The notes below the pieces were generated by a model. That model was not told the origin of the DNA. It did not search any database and was given only the letters and a program-made list of their open reading frames with translations. Below, in pieces: positions 1 to 10,496 of a DNA stretch of 64,000 nt; within the stretch, counting starts at the first letter, position 1; the number at the start of each line of letters is the position of its first letter. The stretch comes from Lachnospiraceae bacterium (GTDB taxonomy: Bacteria > Bacillota > Clostridia > Lachnospirales > Lachnospiraceae), in NCBI GenBank assembly GCA_017532145.1, contig JAFXJR010000046.1, positions 1-64,000 of the forward strand, given 5' to 3'. The position numbers and the translations under genes are program-made.

Positions 1-90
1 AGTACCCTCACCGTTACCATCATTGCCACTACGTTTTCCTACAGCCAGCACAGCAAGTGTGCAGACCCATCAATCATTACCGCCTTAAAC
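1..90. repeat. Family A inverted-repeat element, copy A1 (cut by window edge)
   Basis: This is the right part of a repeat seen seven times in the window. It holds the shared blocks AGTACCCTCAC, GTTTTCCTACAG and CAGCACAGCAAGTGTGCAGA. The left terminus is missing because the window starts inside it, and the right terminus is degenerate. It lies directly downstream of the NagB-like gene. Confidence 0.75.
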
Positions 91-104
91 CACCTTGCTC
101 TTAA

Positions 105-938
105 CTATTCCGGCAGATTGGCTACAAACTCTGTAATTCGCAACAGTATATCCGGATGATCCCGAAGCAGAGTTACCGGGAAATGAGCACTTTTTTCTCC
201 ATAGGCTGTATGCCTTACCACACTTCTGTGCCAATCCCTAAAGCATCCTAAACGTATCTTTCGTGCAGAAGAAATCTCCTTCATTCCTATGGTAACACAA
301 TAGTGGGGCATATCGTCAATAGCACCATTTAAATCTCCAATGGAATTTACGGCTCTGGTCTCCTTTGCTATTTCCAATACTCTGGTAGGCAGCTGCAGAA
401 ACTCCTCCGGTGTCATTCTATCATCTGCTTCATTAAAGGCCACATGCCCATTGATACCGATTCCTCCAAAACAGATATCCACTCCTCCCAGCCTGTCGAT
501 TACTTCCTGAATATATCCCGGATTCTTTGGATCGGGAAAAATTCTCTGCCTTTCAGGCATAACCAGCTCAGGAGTAATTCTGGTATAGACCTGACGATCC
601 ATAAATCCCCGGAAGCTAAGCCTATGTTCCTTCTCTATCCACTCTTTTTCGTCCGTCAGATATTCATCCATATTGATAAACCACACATCCTTCAGACTGA
701 TATTTTCTCTGTTGACTATATCTACAAAGTAAGGATACTGTCCTACCGGACCCACAGGACAGATAAATACGGTGGACTCTCCTAAGGCATTTTTCCTTTT
801 AATTTCATCCGTCATCTCCTGTGCAATTGCCTGAAATACTGCTGAATTGTCCTCCATAATTACCAGCGGCAGCTTAGGAGCCTTTACCAGTTCTTCCCTG
901 TCATAATAGTAATACTCATGCCTGTTATCCTTGTTCAT
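105..938 (-). CDS. NagB/glucosamine-6-phosphate isomerase-like protein (divergent)
   Basis: This 277-residue cytoplasmic protein belongs to the NagB/RpiA/DevB-type sugar-phosphate isomerase fold. It retains NMDEY near residue 89 and GGIGINGHVAFNE near residue 158, both typical of glucosamine-6-phosphate deaminase. The usual Asp in the GxGxDGH motif is Asn here, and the phosphate-loop region reads PVGPVGQYP rather than the classic SGGTP form. Deaminase activity is therefore uncertain. The ATG at 938 is preferred over an upstream start at 980 because GGAGGAAGG lies just before it. The gene is downstream of an ABC importer operon but separated from it by a terminator, so it probably has its own promoter. 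Confidence 0.8.
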   Translation of the reverse strand: MNKDNRHEYYYYDREELVKAPKLPLVIMEDNSAVFQAIAQEMTDEIKRKNALGESTVFICPVGPVGQYPYFVDIVNRENISLKDVWFINMDEYLTDEKEWIEKEHRLSFRGFMDRQVYTRITPELVMPERQRIFPDPKNPGYIQEVIDRLGGVDICFGGIGINGHVAFNEADDRMTPEEFLQLPTRVLEIAKETRAVNSIGDLNGAIDDMPHYCVTIGMKEISSARKIRLGCFRDWHRSVVRHTAYGEKSAHFPVTLLRDHPDILLRITEFVANLPE

Positions 939-998
939 TTCCTTCCTCCATCCTTTCTGTTTCCATAAAGCCTGTTTCATCTATACTCTAATAATGAA

Positions 999-1026
999 AA
1001 TGGGACTGCGAAAGAGCAGTCCCATT
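999..1026 (-). terminator. Rho-independent terminator after the ABC importer operon
   Basis: A perfect 10-bp stem (AATGGGACTG / CAGTCCCATT) with an 8-nt loop is followed on the minus strand by TTTTC. It lies just past the substrate-binding protein gene and before the NagB-like gene. Confidence 0.8.
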
Positions 1027-1073
1027 ATTTCCAGCCTGACTACTGCTATTCAGCTAAAAGTCCAGCCTATCCT

Positions 1074-2075
1074 TTAATACTTACCAGCTTCTACCATAAC
1101 ATCCAGCAATACATAATCCTCCACTGCCGGATTTCCTTCCACTGCACCTGCTGTAATAAAGTTCTGCTTCTGCAGTTCATAGTAACCCTTTACTGTACCA
1201 TCTGCTGCTCCGGCAGATACCTCTTTACCAGTCAGCCACTGTGCATCACCTCTCTGATTATACACCGTTTCCTTATCCTGTGCGACCTGCTTTGCTATCA
1301 GTTCTGCAGTTGCTTCCTGATGGTCTGCTGCTGCATAATCCATAGCCTTAAATAAAGCCCGGCAGAATCTTACCAGTACATCCTTATTTTCCTTTGCATA
1401 GTCGGGCATTGCAATCCAGCTTGCCAAAGAAACGGTCTGATCGGAGAAGGTCATATTATCTGTCAGCTTTGTAGCCTCCGGCAGTTCTTCCAATACCTTT
1501 AAGCTATTGGGAGACCAGGTAGCACAAGCATCCACACCACCGGACAGCATTGCTGTTACGATAGCAGAAGCATCCATATCCACTGCTTCAATATCACTCA
1601 TCGTCATCCCTGCTTTTTTCAAAGAATTTACCAGAATATCTTCACTGGAGCTTCCAGAAGAATAAGCAACCTTCTTGCCTGCTAAATCTTCTACTTTAGT
1701 AATACCGGGACCACCAATCAGTGCATCTCCATTAGAAATATGAGACAAGGCAAAGATAGTCGCCTGGCCATTAATCGCCAGCTTATGAGCCCCCTGTCCA
1801 ATATAACCTACATCTACACTTCCGGACTCCATAGCAGCAATAATGGTAGGGCCATCCTGAAATTCTACCAATTCTACGGAAATCCCTTCTTCTTCCAGAT
1901 ACCCCTGTTCAATAGCATTCTCAATTGACCAAAGGCTTCCGTAGTTTGGCATATAAGCTACTTGTAATGTAACCTGCTCCTGAGAGCCTGACTGCTGATT
2001 GCTGCTTCCACAGCCTGCCAGCATACCTACTGCCATAGTAGCGGACAATAAAAGTCCCAATAATTTCTTTTTCAT
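1074..2075 (-). CDS. ABC transporter substrate-binding lipoprotein (SsuA/TauA/NMT1-like)
   Basis: This 333-residue protein is a periplasmic-binding-type lipoprotein that should deliver a small ligand to the neighbouring permease. Residues 1-22 form a signal peptide ending in the lipobox LAGC, so it is anchored outside the membrane. The body matches the SsuA/THI5 (NMT1) superfamily in motifs such as QVAYMPNYGS near residue 38 and DVGYIGQGA. Family members bind aliphatic sulfonates, taurine, nitrate or thiamine precursors, and the sequence alone does not say which. GGAGGAAGCAAC precedes the ATG. It is the last gene of a permease-ATPase-binding protein operon. Confidence 0.85.
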   Translation of the reverse strand: MKKKLLGLLLSATMAVGMLAGCGSSNQQSGSQEQVTLQVAYMPNYGSLWSIENAIEQGYLEEEGISVELVEFQDGPTIIAAMESGSVDVGYIGQGAHKLAINGQATIFALSHISNGDALIGGPGITKVEDLAGKKVAYSSGSSSEDILVNSLKKAGMTMSDIEAVDMDASAIVTAMLSGGVDACATWSPNSLKVLEELPEATKLTDNMTFSDQTVSLASWIAMPDYAKENKDVLVRFCRALFKAMDYAAADHQEATAELIAKQVAQDKETVYNQRGDAQWLTGKEVSAGAADGTVKGYYELQKQNFITAGAVEGNPAVEDYVLLDVMVEAGKY

Positions 2076-2140
2076 GTTGCTTCCTCCTTCATTTCTTTAC
2101 CAGCTTTATCCTTATTGATACTTATCTTACTTCGTTTATC

Positions 2141-2932
2141 TTACTTCCTTACTTCCAGATACTCCTGATATACCTGACTCCAGATATGGTTTTTCAACTC
2201 TAAAAACTCTGGTATCATCTTCGTTTCCTGAGTTCTGGGATAGGGAATATTAATATCCACAATCTCCTTGATTCTTCCCGGTCTGGCACTCATAATAATA
2301 ACCTTCTGTGCCAGAATAATGGCCTCATCCACATCATGAGTAATGAAAAAGCAGGTCTTCTGCTCCTTTTCCCAGGTATCCAACAGCTCCGTCTGCAGCT
2401 GGGTTCTGGTCTGAGCATCCAACGCACCAAAGGGTTCATCCATCAGCAGAATAGAAGGATTAACTGCATAAGCTCTGGCAATCGCTACCCTTTGCTTCAT
2501 TCCTCCCGACAATTCCTTGGGATAATGGTTTACGAAGTCTTCTAATTGTACCATTTTTATGTACTTCATGGCAATGGCTTCTGCCTCATTATCCTTCATT
2601 CCCTTTAATTTTAATCCAAACATAACGTTTTTCTTAACGGTCAGCCAGGGAAAAAGTGCATACTGTTGGAATACCACACCTCGCTCTGTACCAGTTCCCA
2701 CCACTTCCTTGCCATCACAAATTACCTTACCAGAGCTGGGTTCCGACAAGCCTGCAATAATGTTTAACAGTGTGGACTTTCCACAACCCGAAGGGCCTAC
2801 TACACAGATAAACTCATTTTCCATAATATCCAGATTGACACCATTTAACGCAATCATCTCTCCATTACGGGTATCGAATACCTTACGAACATTGTCAATC
2901 TTTACCTTTACACGTCTCTCTTCTCTTGCCAT
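2141..2932 (-). CDS. ABC transporter ATP-binding protein (SsuB/TauB-like)
   Basis: This 263-residue ATPase powers the importer encoded by its neighbours. Walker A (GPSGCGKS) is near residues 46-53, the signature is LSGGMKQRVAIARA, and Walker B with D-loop is ILLMDEPFGALDA. The FFITHDVDEAIILA switch region is typical of the nitrate/sulfonate/taurine class. Its start overlaps the permease end by 25 nt and has only a weak Shine-Dalgarno, which suggests translational coupling. Membership of the SsuB/TauB group is clear, but the substrate is not known. Confidence 0.9.
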   Translation of the reverse strand: MAREERRVKVKIDNVRKVFDTRNGEMIALNGVNLDIMENEFICVVGPSGCGKSTLLNIIAGLSEPSSGKVICDGKEVVGTGTERGVVFQQYALFPWLTVKKNVMFGLKLKGMKDNEAEAIAMKYIKMVQLEDFVNHYPKELSGGMKQRVAIARAYAVNPSILLMDEPFGALDAQTRTQLQTELLDTWEKEQKTCFFITHDVDEAIILAQKVIIMSARPGRIKEIVDINIPYPRTQETKMIPEFLELKNHIWSQVYQEYLEVRK

Positions 2933-3687
2933 CCTGTAAACCGCCTTTCCAAGAATTTTACAAACTTTTCAAAAATCATGCCGATAATGCCTATGATAAT
3001 AATATATAAAAGCATGGGCGGTGTCTCAAAACTGTTGTTCAATGAACGGATTCTCATTCCCAAACCAGCTATAGCTCCCGTAGATTCTGCGGCAATCAGT
3101 GTGGTAAGGGCTGTAGAGCTTCCCAGTCGAACTGCTGTAATAATAAAAGGCAGAGTAGCCGGTGCGATAACCTTCAGGAAAATATCCTTATCTGTAGCCC
3201 CCAACACTCTTGCCGCCTTAATCAAAGTTTCATCCACATTGATTACACCCTGATAGATAGTTACTGTCATAATCAGGAAGGTGGCAATAGTGATAACGAT
3301 AATCTGAGGTCTGCGTCCTACACCTGCGGAAATAACTACCAGCGGCACATAAGCCAGAGGAGGGATATTTCTGATAAATTGAATCCAGGGTTCAATAATA
3401 TTACGAACCGGTGCATACCAAGCCATTAATACTGCTGTAGGCAGGGATAAAATAAAACCAATGGCAAAACCGGCTGCCACTGAAATAAGACTGCTGGAAA
3501 TATCGGACCAGAAAACTCCTCTTTCCATCATGGTTGAAATAGCTTTTATCGTCTCTACCAGATTGGGAAAGCTTCTGGCTGTCTTGGGATTGATGGACAA
3601 CAGATACCATAGACACATTGCTGTGGCAAAGGATATCAGAAGCCAGGCCCATTTAGGGATACTGCTTCCTTTTTTCTTCTTATTCAT
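2908..3687 (-). CDS. ABC transporter permease (SsuC/TauC-like)
   Basis: This 259-residue inner-membrane permease has about six transmembrane segments, starting near residue 12. The EAA-type cytoplasmic loop that contacts the ATPase is seen around IKAARVLGATDKDIFLKVIAPA (read in two parts: AARVLGATDKD, then FLKVIAPATLP). It is the first gene of the three-gene importer operon. AAAGGAGAAGTAT precedes the ATG. A weak candidate promoter lies about 40 nt upstream. No riboswitch was recognised in the leader, so thiamine control cannot be argued from the sequence. Confidence 0.88.
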   Translation of the reverse strand: MNKKKKGSSIPKWAWLLISFATAMCLWYLLSINPKTARSFPNLVETIKAISTMMERGVFWSDISSSLISVAAGFAIGFILSLPTAVLMAWYAPVRNIIEPWIQFIRNIPPLAYVPLVVISAGVGRRPQIIVITIATFLIMTVTIYQGVINVDETLIKAARVLGATDKDIFLKVIAPATLPFIITAVRLGSSTALTTLIAAESTGAIAGLGMRIRSLNNSFETPPMLLYIIIIGIIGMIFEKFVKFLERRFTGWQEKRDV

Positions 3688-3726
3688 ATACTTCTCCTTT
3701 TCTATACATTTTCCATGGATAGCTTT

Positions 3727-3754
3727 ATTCTATCAAATTCCCCGGATTTTGAAA
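3727..3754 (-). promoter_or_regulatory. Candidate sigma-A promoter of the ABC importer operon
   Basis: TTTCAA, a 16-nt spacer and TAGAAT lie on the minus strand just upstream of the permease RBS. The -35 is weak, so the call is tentative. Confidence 0.35.
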
Positions 3755-3862
3755 GGCTGAACTTCTTTCATCCTTTTATTTCCGATTATTCTGCATCAAA
3801 ACGGATATTTGCCCTCAATTAACACTTATGTATAACTTCCTTTATTCGGTAAAAAAACCTTA

Positions 3863-3892
3863 TAGACAGCACTGTAAGATATATATTATAAT
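3863..3892 (+). promoter_or_regulatory. Sigma-A promoter of the DUF3048 lipoprotein gene
   Basis: TAGACA, an 18-nt spacer and a consensus TATAAT lie 63 nt upstream of the ATG. The surrounding DNA is AT-rich. Confidence 0.65.
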
Positions 3893-3954
3893 AAAATGTC
3901 GTCTATATTAACTACACCGGCCTGCAAGCCGAAGCACAGAAAGAGGAACTGAAC

Positions 3955-5181
3955 ATGAAATTGGATAAGAACAAGTATATGAGTCAAAAATTTTTAATCT
4001 GCTGTCTCTCCCTGCTCTGTCTCACCTTTACTGCCTGTGGAAGCCAGAAATCCCAGGAGCTTTCCTTAGGAGAAAGCAATGCAATGCCTTCTCTGCCTGA
4101 AGGTGAGCCGATTCCGACACCTTCTGTAGGGGAAGAAACAGAAACTGTGGCAGAGGAAAATCGTCTGGAGCTTTCCGGTATGCCTATTATTGGAGAGAGG
4201 GAAGTGGTGGATGGCAAGATGCAAAGCTATCTGACAGGACAGTGGATGGATGAGGAAAAAGCACGTCGCAGACCTATTGCTGTTATGATTCCTAACAATG
4301 CACCTGCACTACCCCAGTATGGACTGTCCAAGGCCGGTATTATCTATGAAGCACCTGTAGAAGGGCGAATTACCCGCCTTATGGCTATGTTTGAGGATTA
4401 TGATGAGCTGGAATTTATTGGACCGTTACGAAGCAGCAGAGATTACTATGTCTATGTAGCTATGGGCTATCAGGCTATCTACTGTAACTGGGGGCTGGCC
4501 AGACCCTATGTGGAGGAGCTGATTAACAGAGATACCGTACAAAATATCAGTGCCTCTGTAGCCGGTATTAAAAAGCCTGCCGATGAGGCCTATGGCAGAC
4601 GTAACCGGCCGGGTTATTCTAAAGAATTTACTGGTTATCTCTACATGGATGGTCTGGAAAAGGCCATTGAGCGACTAAACTATGAAACAGAATATGACGA
4701 CACCTTTGTTCCTCAGTTTACCTTTATTGCTGACGGACAGAGAGCAGAATATAATGACCAGGAAGATGCCGTACTTATCTATCCGGGCGGAAAAACCAGC
4801 AACTCAGGTGGTTATGGTGTATATAATCCCTACTTTGAATACCATGAAGACGACCAACTCTATTACCGTTATCAGGATGATAAAAAACAGATTGATGAAT
4901 ATTCAGGAGAACAGCTTGCTGTCTCCAATGTAGTCTTCCAATATTGCCATGGTGAAGTAAGAGATGCCAAGGATTATCTGGCATTTGGTGTTCATGGGGA
5001 AGGCGAAGCTTTGGTGTTTACCAATGGCAAGGTTATCCCTGCTACCTGGAAGCGTTATGATGGAGACAATACCCCTGCTAAATTCTATGATAAGGAAGGA
5101 AATGAATTGGTTCTCAATCAGGGAACTACCTGGATCTGTACGATTTGGGATGAGTATGGTGAGTTTGTTTCTTATGAATAG
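3955..5181 (+). CDS. DUF3048 domain lipoprotein (YerB-like)
   Basis: This 408-residue protein resembles the YerB/DUF3048 family of Gram-positive extracytoplasmic lipoproteins of unknown function. An N-terminal signal segment ends in the lipobox LTFTAC at about residue 27, followed by an acidic, Pro-rich linker to about residue 75. The DUF3048 core then starts near RRPIAVMIPNNAPALPQYG. It contains the characteristic IIYEAPVEGRITRLMA and PLRSSRDYYV motifs. The C-terminal part includes the VLNQGTTWICTIW signature. AGAGGAACTGAAC precedes the ATG. The gene is monocistronic, divergent from the ABC operon and convergent with dnaJ. Confidence 0.85.
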   Translation: MKLDKNKYMSQKFLICCLSLLCLTFTACGSQKSQELSLGESNAMPSLPEGEPIPTPSVGEETETVAEENRLELSGMPIIGEREVVDGKMQSYLTGQWMDEEKARRRPIAVMIPNNAPALPQYGLSKAGIIYEAPVEGRITRLMAMFEDYDELEFIGPLRSSRDYYVYVAMGYQAIYCNWGLARPYVEELINRDTVQNISASVAGIKKPADEAYGRRNRPGYSKEFTGYLYMDGLEKAIERLNYETEYDDTFVPQFTFIADGQRAEYNDQEDAVLIYPGGKTSNSGGYGVYNPYFEYHEDDQLYYRYQDDKKQIDEYSGEQLAVSNVVFQYCHGEVRDAKDYLAFGVHGEGEALVFTNGKVIPATWKRYDGDNTPAKFYDKEGNELVLNQGTTWICTIWDEYGEFVSYE

Positions 5182-5190
5182 AATGGATAA

Positions 5191-5237
5191 AAAAATAACT
5201 GTGTCAGGATGTTCCCATCCTTTCACAGCTATTTTTT
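5191..5237. terminator. Bidirectional terminator between DUF3048 gene and dnaJ
   Basis: An outer stem (AAAAATAACTGTG with CACAGCTATTTTT, one mismatch) encloses a smaller GGATG/CATCC hairpin. A-rich and T-rich flanks allow termination in both directions between the two convergent genes. Confidence 0.8.
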
Positions 5238-6401
5238 TCACTTCCAAAACTTCTTTTTCTTCTCTTTTTCCTTATGCTCACCTTGCCCCTGAGATGCATT
5301 CTTTGCTGCCTTCAGGCTGTCTCCGGTCTCTGCATCGAACTTCTTTAACAGCTCCTTTGCTTCGTGAGAAAGCTTATCGGGTACCTGTACCACCAGTGTT
5401 ACATAGTGGTCTCCTCTGCTGTCTCTATCTCTTAGGGAAGGTACGCCCTTACCTTTTAAACGTACTCTGGTATCCGTCTGAGTACCAGCCTTTACCTCAT
5501 AGATTACCTTACCGTCTACCGTATCCACTACTACTTCACCGCCCAAGGCTGCTACAGCAAAGGACATAGGCACTGTAGAATAAATATCATAGCCCTGACG
5601 TTGGAAAATAGGGTGTCTGCCTACGATTACCTCTACAAGCAAATCTCCCCTGGGACCTCCGTTACTTCCCGGCTCTCCCTTTTCTCTGATGCGTACACTC
5701 TGACCATTGTCGATTCCCGCAGGAATCGTCACCTTAATCTTCTTTCTATTGGCAATATATCCGCTTCCATGACAATCAGGACACTTATCCTTAATCACCT
5801 TACCACTGCCCCGACAGTCCGGACAGGTCTGCACATTTCGTACCGTTCCAAAGAAGGACTGCTGGGTAAATACCACCTGTCCCTTACCACCACATTTAGA
5901 ACAGGTTTCCGGGCTGCTTCCTGCCTTTGCACCACTTCCATGACAGGTTACACACTCATCCTTTAAGGTAAGCTCCAGTTCCTTTTCTATACCAAAAACA
6001 GCCTCTTCAAAGGTAATGCGTACACTGGTTCTTATATTGGCTCCCTTCATGGGACCACTGTTTCCTCTGGTACGACGACCTCCTCCAAAGAAGTCTCCAA
6101 AAATATCTCCAAAAATGTCTCCGAAATCTGCCCCACTAAAGTCAAAGCCTCCGGCACCGCCCATACCACCATCAAATGCGGCATGACCATACTGGTCATA
6201 CTGGCGCTTCTTTTCCGGATCGCTAAGTACGGCATAAGCTTCCGAAGCCTCTTTAAATTTCTTCTCTGCATCCTGGTCGCCTGGATTCATATCCGGATGA
6301 TACTTCTTTGCCAGAACCCTGTAGGCTTTTTTTATCGCACTCTCATCCGCATTCTTATCTACTCCCAGGACTTCATAATAATCTCTTTTCTGCTCTGCCA
6401 T
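5238..6401 (-). CDS. dnaJ: Chaperone DnaJ (Hsp40)
   Basis: This 387-residue co-chaperone stimulates DnaK ATPase and delivers unfolded clients. The J domain occupies residues 1-70 with the HPD motif in [10 protein letters not shown]. It is followed by a Gly/Phe-rich region with [16 protein letters not shown]. Four zinc-binding repeats follow: [24 protein letters not shown] and CPDCHGSG. The C-terminal peptide-binding domains are complete. A Lys-rich tail ([11 protein letters not shown]) ends the protein. It is the last gene of the hrcA-grpE-dnaK-dnaJ heat-shock operon. Confidence 0.98.
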   Translation of the reverse strand: MAEQKRDYYEVLGVDKNADESAIKKAYRVLAKKYHPDMNPGDQDAEKKFKEASEAYAVLSDPEKKRQYDQYGHAAFDGGMGGAGGFDFSGADFGDIFGDIFGDFFGGGRRTRGNSGPMKGANIRTSVRITFEEAVFGIEKELELTLKDECVTCHGSGAKAGSSPETCSKCGGKGQVVFTQQSFFGTVRNVQTCPDCRGSGKVIKDKCPDCHGSGYIANRKKIKVTIPAGIDNGQSVRIREKGEPGSNGGPRGDLLVEVIVGRHPIFQRQGYDIYSTVPMSFAVAALGGEVVVDTVDGKVIYEVKAGTQTDTRVRLKGKGVPSLRDRDSRGDHYVTLVVQVPDKLSHEAKELLKKFDAETGDSLKAAKNASQGQGEHKEKEKKKKFWK

Positions 6402-6488
6402 AACTGACTCCTTTACTCTTGTGAAAACAGCGAGCCAAAGACCAGATTATCCTGGCTTTGGCTGCTGTCTGCAGGACAGACTTTTGCT

Positions 6489-8378
<1,890 letters not shown>

Positions 8379-8465
8379 CTATACATATATCTGCGTTGCA
8401 AAAGCACAAATCTATTGTTGAAATATTCTCTAACACTCCATATATTTTACTTTGTTTTATTACCA

Positions 8466-9140
8466 TCAGCTTACTACACCTACCATACTGTGTCTTACCA
8501 CTGCCTCGCGGTAGGTATACCCTTTCAACAGCTCCTGAGCCACTACCCCTGATTCATACTCCTCACTTTCCACCTGCATCACTGCATTATGGTAGACCGG
8601 GTCAAACTCTTTTCCTACTGCCTCTATTGGCTTTACCTCCAGCTTCTCCAGCTCCGACATCAGCTGCTTATAAATCATCTGCATACCATCAGCAAACCCG
8701 CTTCCCTTCTCTTCCTCCGGGATGCTGGATAACCCTCTTTCAAAATTATCCACAACAGGAAGGATTTTCTCAATAATACTGCGAGCACCCGTTTCGAACA
8801 TCGTGGCCTTTTCCTTCTCTGTCCGCTTTCTAAAATTATCAAACTCAGCCATCTGACGGATTACTCTGTCTTCCAGTTCCTCCACTCTCTGCTTCAAGGC
8901 TTCCTGCTTTTTATCTGCCTTCTTCTTTTTGAACAATCCTTTGCTTTCCTTTTCCTGTCCTTCCTCCTCTATACTGTCTTCCTCAGAAGCTTCTGCCTCT
9001 TCCTCCTGAATGGAATTTTCTTCTGTTACTGTATCAACCTCCTCTTCAGGAAGTATTTCCCGGGTATCGGTATAGTCTTCAACCTCTTCCCTGTTTTTAT
9101 CCTTTTCACTGATATCCTTTTCCTCTGCCACTTTCCTCAT
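8466..9140 (-). CDS. grpE: Nucleotide exchange factor GrpE
   Basis: This 224-residue homodimeric factor releases ADP from DnaK. Residues 1-70 are a long, very acidic, low-complexity extension. A coiled coil (ALKQRVEELEDRVIRQMAEF) follows. The conserved core includes NFRKRTEKEK, KILPVVDNFERGL and the beta-wing end GYTYREAVVRHSMVGV. The start lies only 6 nt past the hrcA stop, and the RBS (GAAAGGG) overlaps the hrcA end, which suggests coupled expression. Confidence 0.97.
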   Translation of the reverse strand: MRKVAEEKDISEKDKNREEVEDYTDTREILPEEEVDTVTEENSIQEEEAEASEEDSIEEEGQEKESKGLFKKKKADKKQEALKQRVEELEDRVIRQMAEFDNFRKRTEKEKATMFETGARSIIEKILPVVDNFERGLSSIPEEEKGSGFADGMQMIYKQLMSELEKLEVKPIEAVGKEFDPVYHNAVMQVESEEYESGVVAQELLKGYTYREAVVRHSMVGVVS

Positions 9141-9146
9141 CCCTTT

Positions 9147-10181
9147 CTATTCCCTCTTATTATATAAATCATCCAACTGGTGCATCAACGTTTTCAATGT
9201 ACCCACCACCTTATCATAATCCATTCGTTTGGGTCCGATGATACCGATGGTGCCTTTCATTCCTTCTCCCAGCTCATAAGCTGCCGTAACCACACTGCAA
9301 TCCTTCATCGACTGGACAGGAGTTTCATCTCCGATATATATCTGGATGCCTGTTCCCCTTTTATCGGACAGCGTCTCCTCCACCAGCTCATTCAGCATCT
9401 GCTTTTCTTCAAAGGTACTAATCAGTTCACTGGCCTTTTGATTGTCAGCCAGTTCGGGATATTTAAAAATATTATTTGCTCCACTGGTATAAATCTCCAA
9501 ATCTTCCTCTTCCTTAATCGCCTCTGCTACCGCATCAATAACATACCCAACAATGGCACTGTGTATACCCGCCTGCTGCTTAATCGCTGTAATCATACTT
9601 AAATTGATTTCCTCAATGGTCAAACCATTTAAATAAGTATTCAACAGAATGTTCAGCTTTAATAGTGTTTCATCATCCAGTGTCTCTGCCATTTCCAGCA
9701 TATGATTTTTAATCACATTGCCTTCCACTACGATAACTGCCAGCAGCTGATTGGCATCCACTCTGGATAGCTGGATAAACTTTAACTTGTTGCGATGCAG
9801 CCGGGGAGCCGATATCATCGTGGCATAGTTGGTATTTTGGGCCAAAACCTTTGCTACCTGCTTTAACAGATGATCCATCTTGTCTTCTTTAGCCAACAGC
9901 AGCTCTTTAAGCTCCTCTACCTCCCGCTCCTTCTCCTCCATCATATGATCCACATACAGGCGATAGCCCTTATCTGAAGGAATCCTGCCTGCGGAGGTAT
10001 GAGGTCTGACAATATATCCCAGTTCTTCCAAATCTGCCATCTCATTTCTAATGGTAGCCGAACTAAGATTCAAATCTGTATATTTGGAAATTGTCCGGCT
10101 TCCCACCGGCTCTCCTGTTTCCAGATAGTTACGGATAATAGCCTGCAATATTTTAATTTTTCTTTCATCCAGATTCTGCAA
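9147..10181 (-). CDS. hrcA: Heat-inducible transcription repressor HrcA
   Basis: This 344-residue repressor binds CIRCE operators and controls the chaperone operon that it heads. An N-terminal winged helix (ETGEPVGSRTISKY, ATIRNEMADLEELG) is followed by the GAF-like HrcA domain ending in IGIIGPKRMDYDKVV. The start is set at TTG 10181 because AGGAGG is spaced 7 nt before it, and LQNLDERKIKIL then matches the usual HrcA N terminus. An upstream ATG at 10208 falls inside the CIRCE operator and would remove it from the untranslated leader, so it is rejected. Confidence 0.97.
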   Translation of the reverse strand: MQNLDERKIKILQAIIRNYLETGEPVGSRTISKYTDLNLSSATIRNEMADLEELGYIVRPHTSAGRIPSDKGYRLYVDHMMEEKEREVEELKELLLAKEDKMDHLLKQVAKVLAQNTNYATMISAPRLHRNKLKFIQLSRVDANQLLAVIVVEGNVIKNHMLEMAETLDDETLLKLNILLNTYLNGLTIEEINLSMITAIKQQAGIHSAIVGYVIDAVAEAIKEEEDLEIYTSGANNIFKYPELADNQKASELISTFEEKQMLNELVEETLSDKRGTGIQIYIGDETPVQSMKDCSVVTAAYELGEGMKGTIGIIGPKRMDYDKVVGTLKTLMHQLDDLYNKRE

Positions 10182-10201
10182 GCCATCACCTCCTATTTTT
10201 G

Positions 10202-10228
10202 TTAGCACTCGCTTGCTAAGAGTGCTAA
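10202..10228 (-). promoter_or_regulatory. CIRCE operator (HrcA binding site)
   Basis: The perfect inverted repeat TTAGCACTC-N9-GAGTGCTAA matches the CIRCE consensus exactly. It sits between the promoter -10 and the hrcA RBS, so bound HrcA would block transcription of the operon. Confidence 0.98.
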
Positions 10229-10242
10229 TATCTTCTTACCAT

Positions 10243-10271
10243 AAAATATCACTTACCTAATCTAATGTCAA
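10243..10271 (-). promoter_or_regulatory. Sigma-A promoter of the hrcA-grpE-dnaK-dnaJ operon
   Basis: TTGACA, a 17-nt spacer and TATTTT lie immediately upstream of CIRCE on the minus strand. The arrangement is the classic one for class I heat-shock genes in Firmicutes. Confidence 0.85.
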
Positions 10272-10328
10272 CACCTGAAAGTAAAATTAATTCTAAAAAA
10301 AATGTAAAATGTAGTTGGACAAAATAAA

Positions 10329-10367
10329 AGACCGGCAGGAGCTATCACTGTCGATCCTGTACGGTCT
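10329..10367 (-). terminator. Probable terminator after the DUF6465 gene
   Basis: An imperfect stem (AGACCG..AGGA with TCCT..CGGTCT) is followed on the minus strand by TTTTATTTTG. It separates the DUF6465 transcript from the hrcA promoter. Confidence 0.6.
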
Positions 10368-10496
10368 AATTCATTATCCGATTCATTTTTCCTGCTCTGC
10401 AGCAGCTTCATCCTTCACCACTGTAAGCTTCTTCTGAAATTTACTTTGATAATTCATCCCTTACCTGAAAGGAAATAGATGAATTACCGAATTTAG

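Noticed and set aside
3688..3954. TPP riboswitch before the NMT1-like importer operon
   Set aside because: No CTGAGA/ACCTGA-type motifs are present in the 267-bp gap.
4964..5569. 201-residue plus-strand ORF overlapping the DUF3048 gene end and dnaJ
   Set aside because: It is a shadow of both genes in another frame, crosses a bidirectional terminator, and its composition is Leu/Pro-rich in the way of antisense frames.
10383..10457. Possible 24-residue ORF on the minus strand between the DUF6465 gene and its terminator
   Set aside because: It has only a weak RBS (AAGG), no recognisable homologue and chance-level length. It was not listed as a gene.
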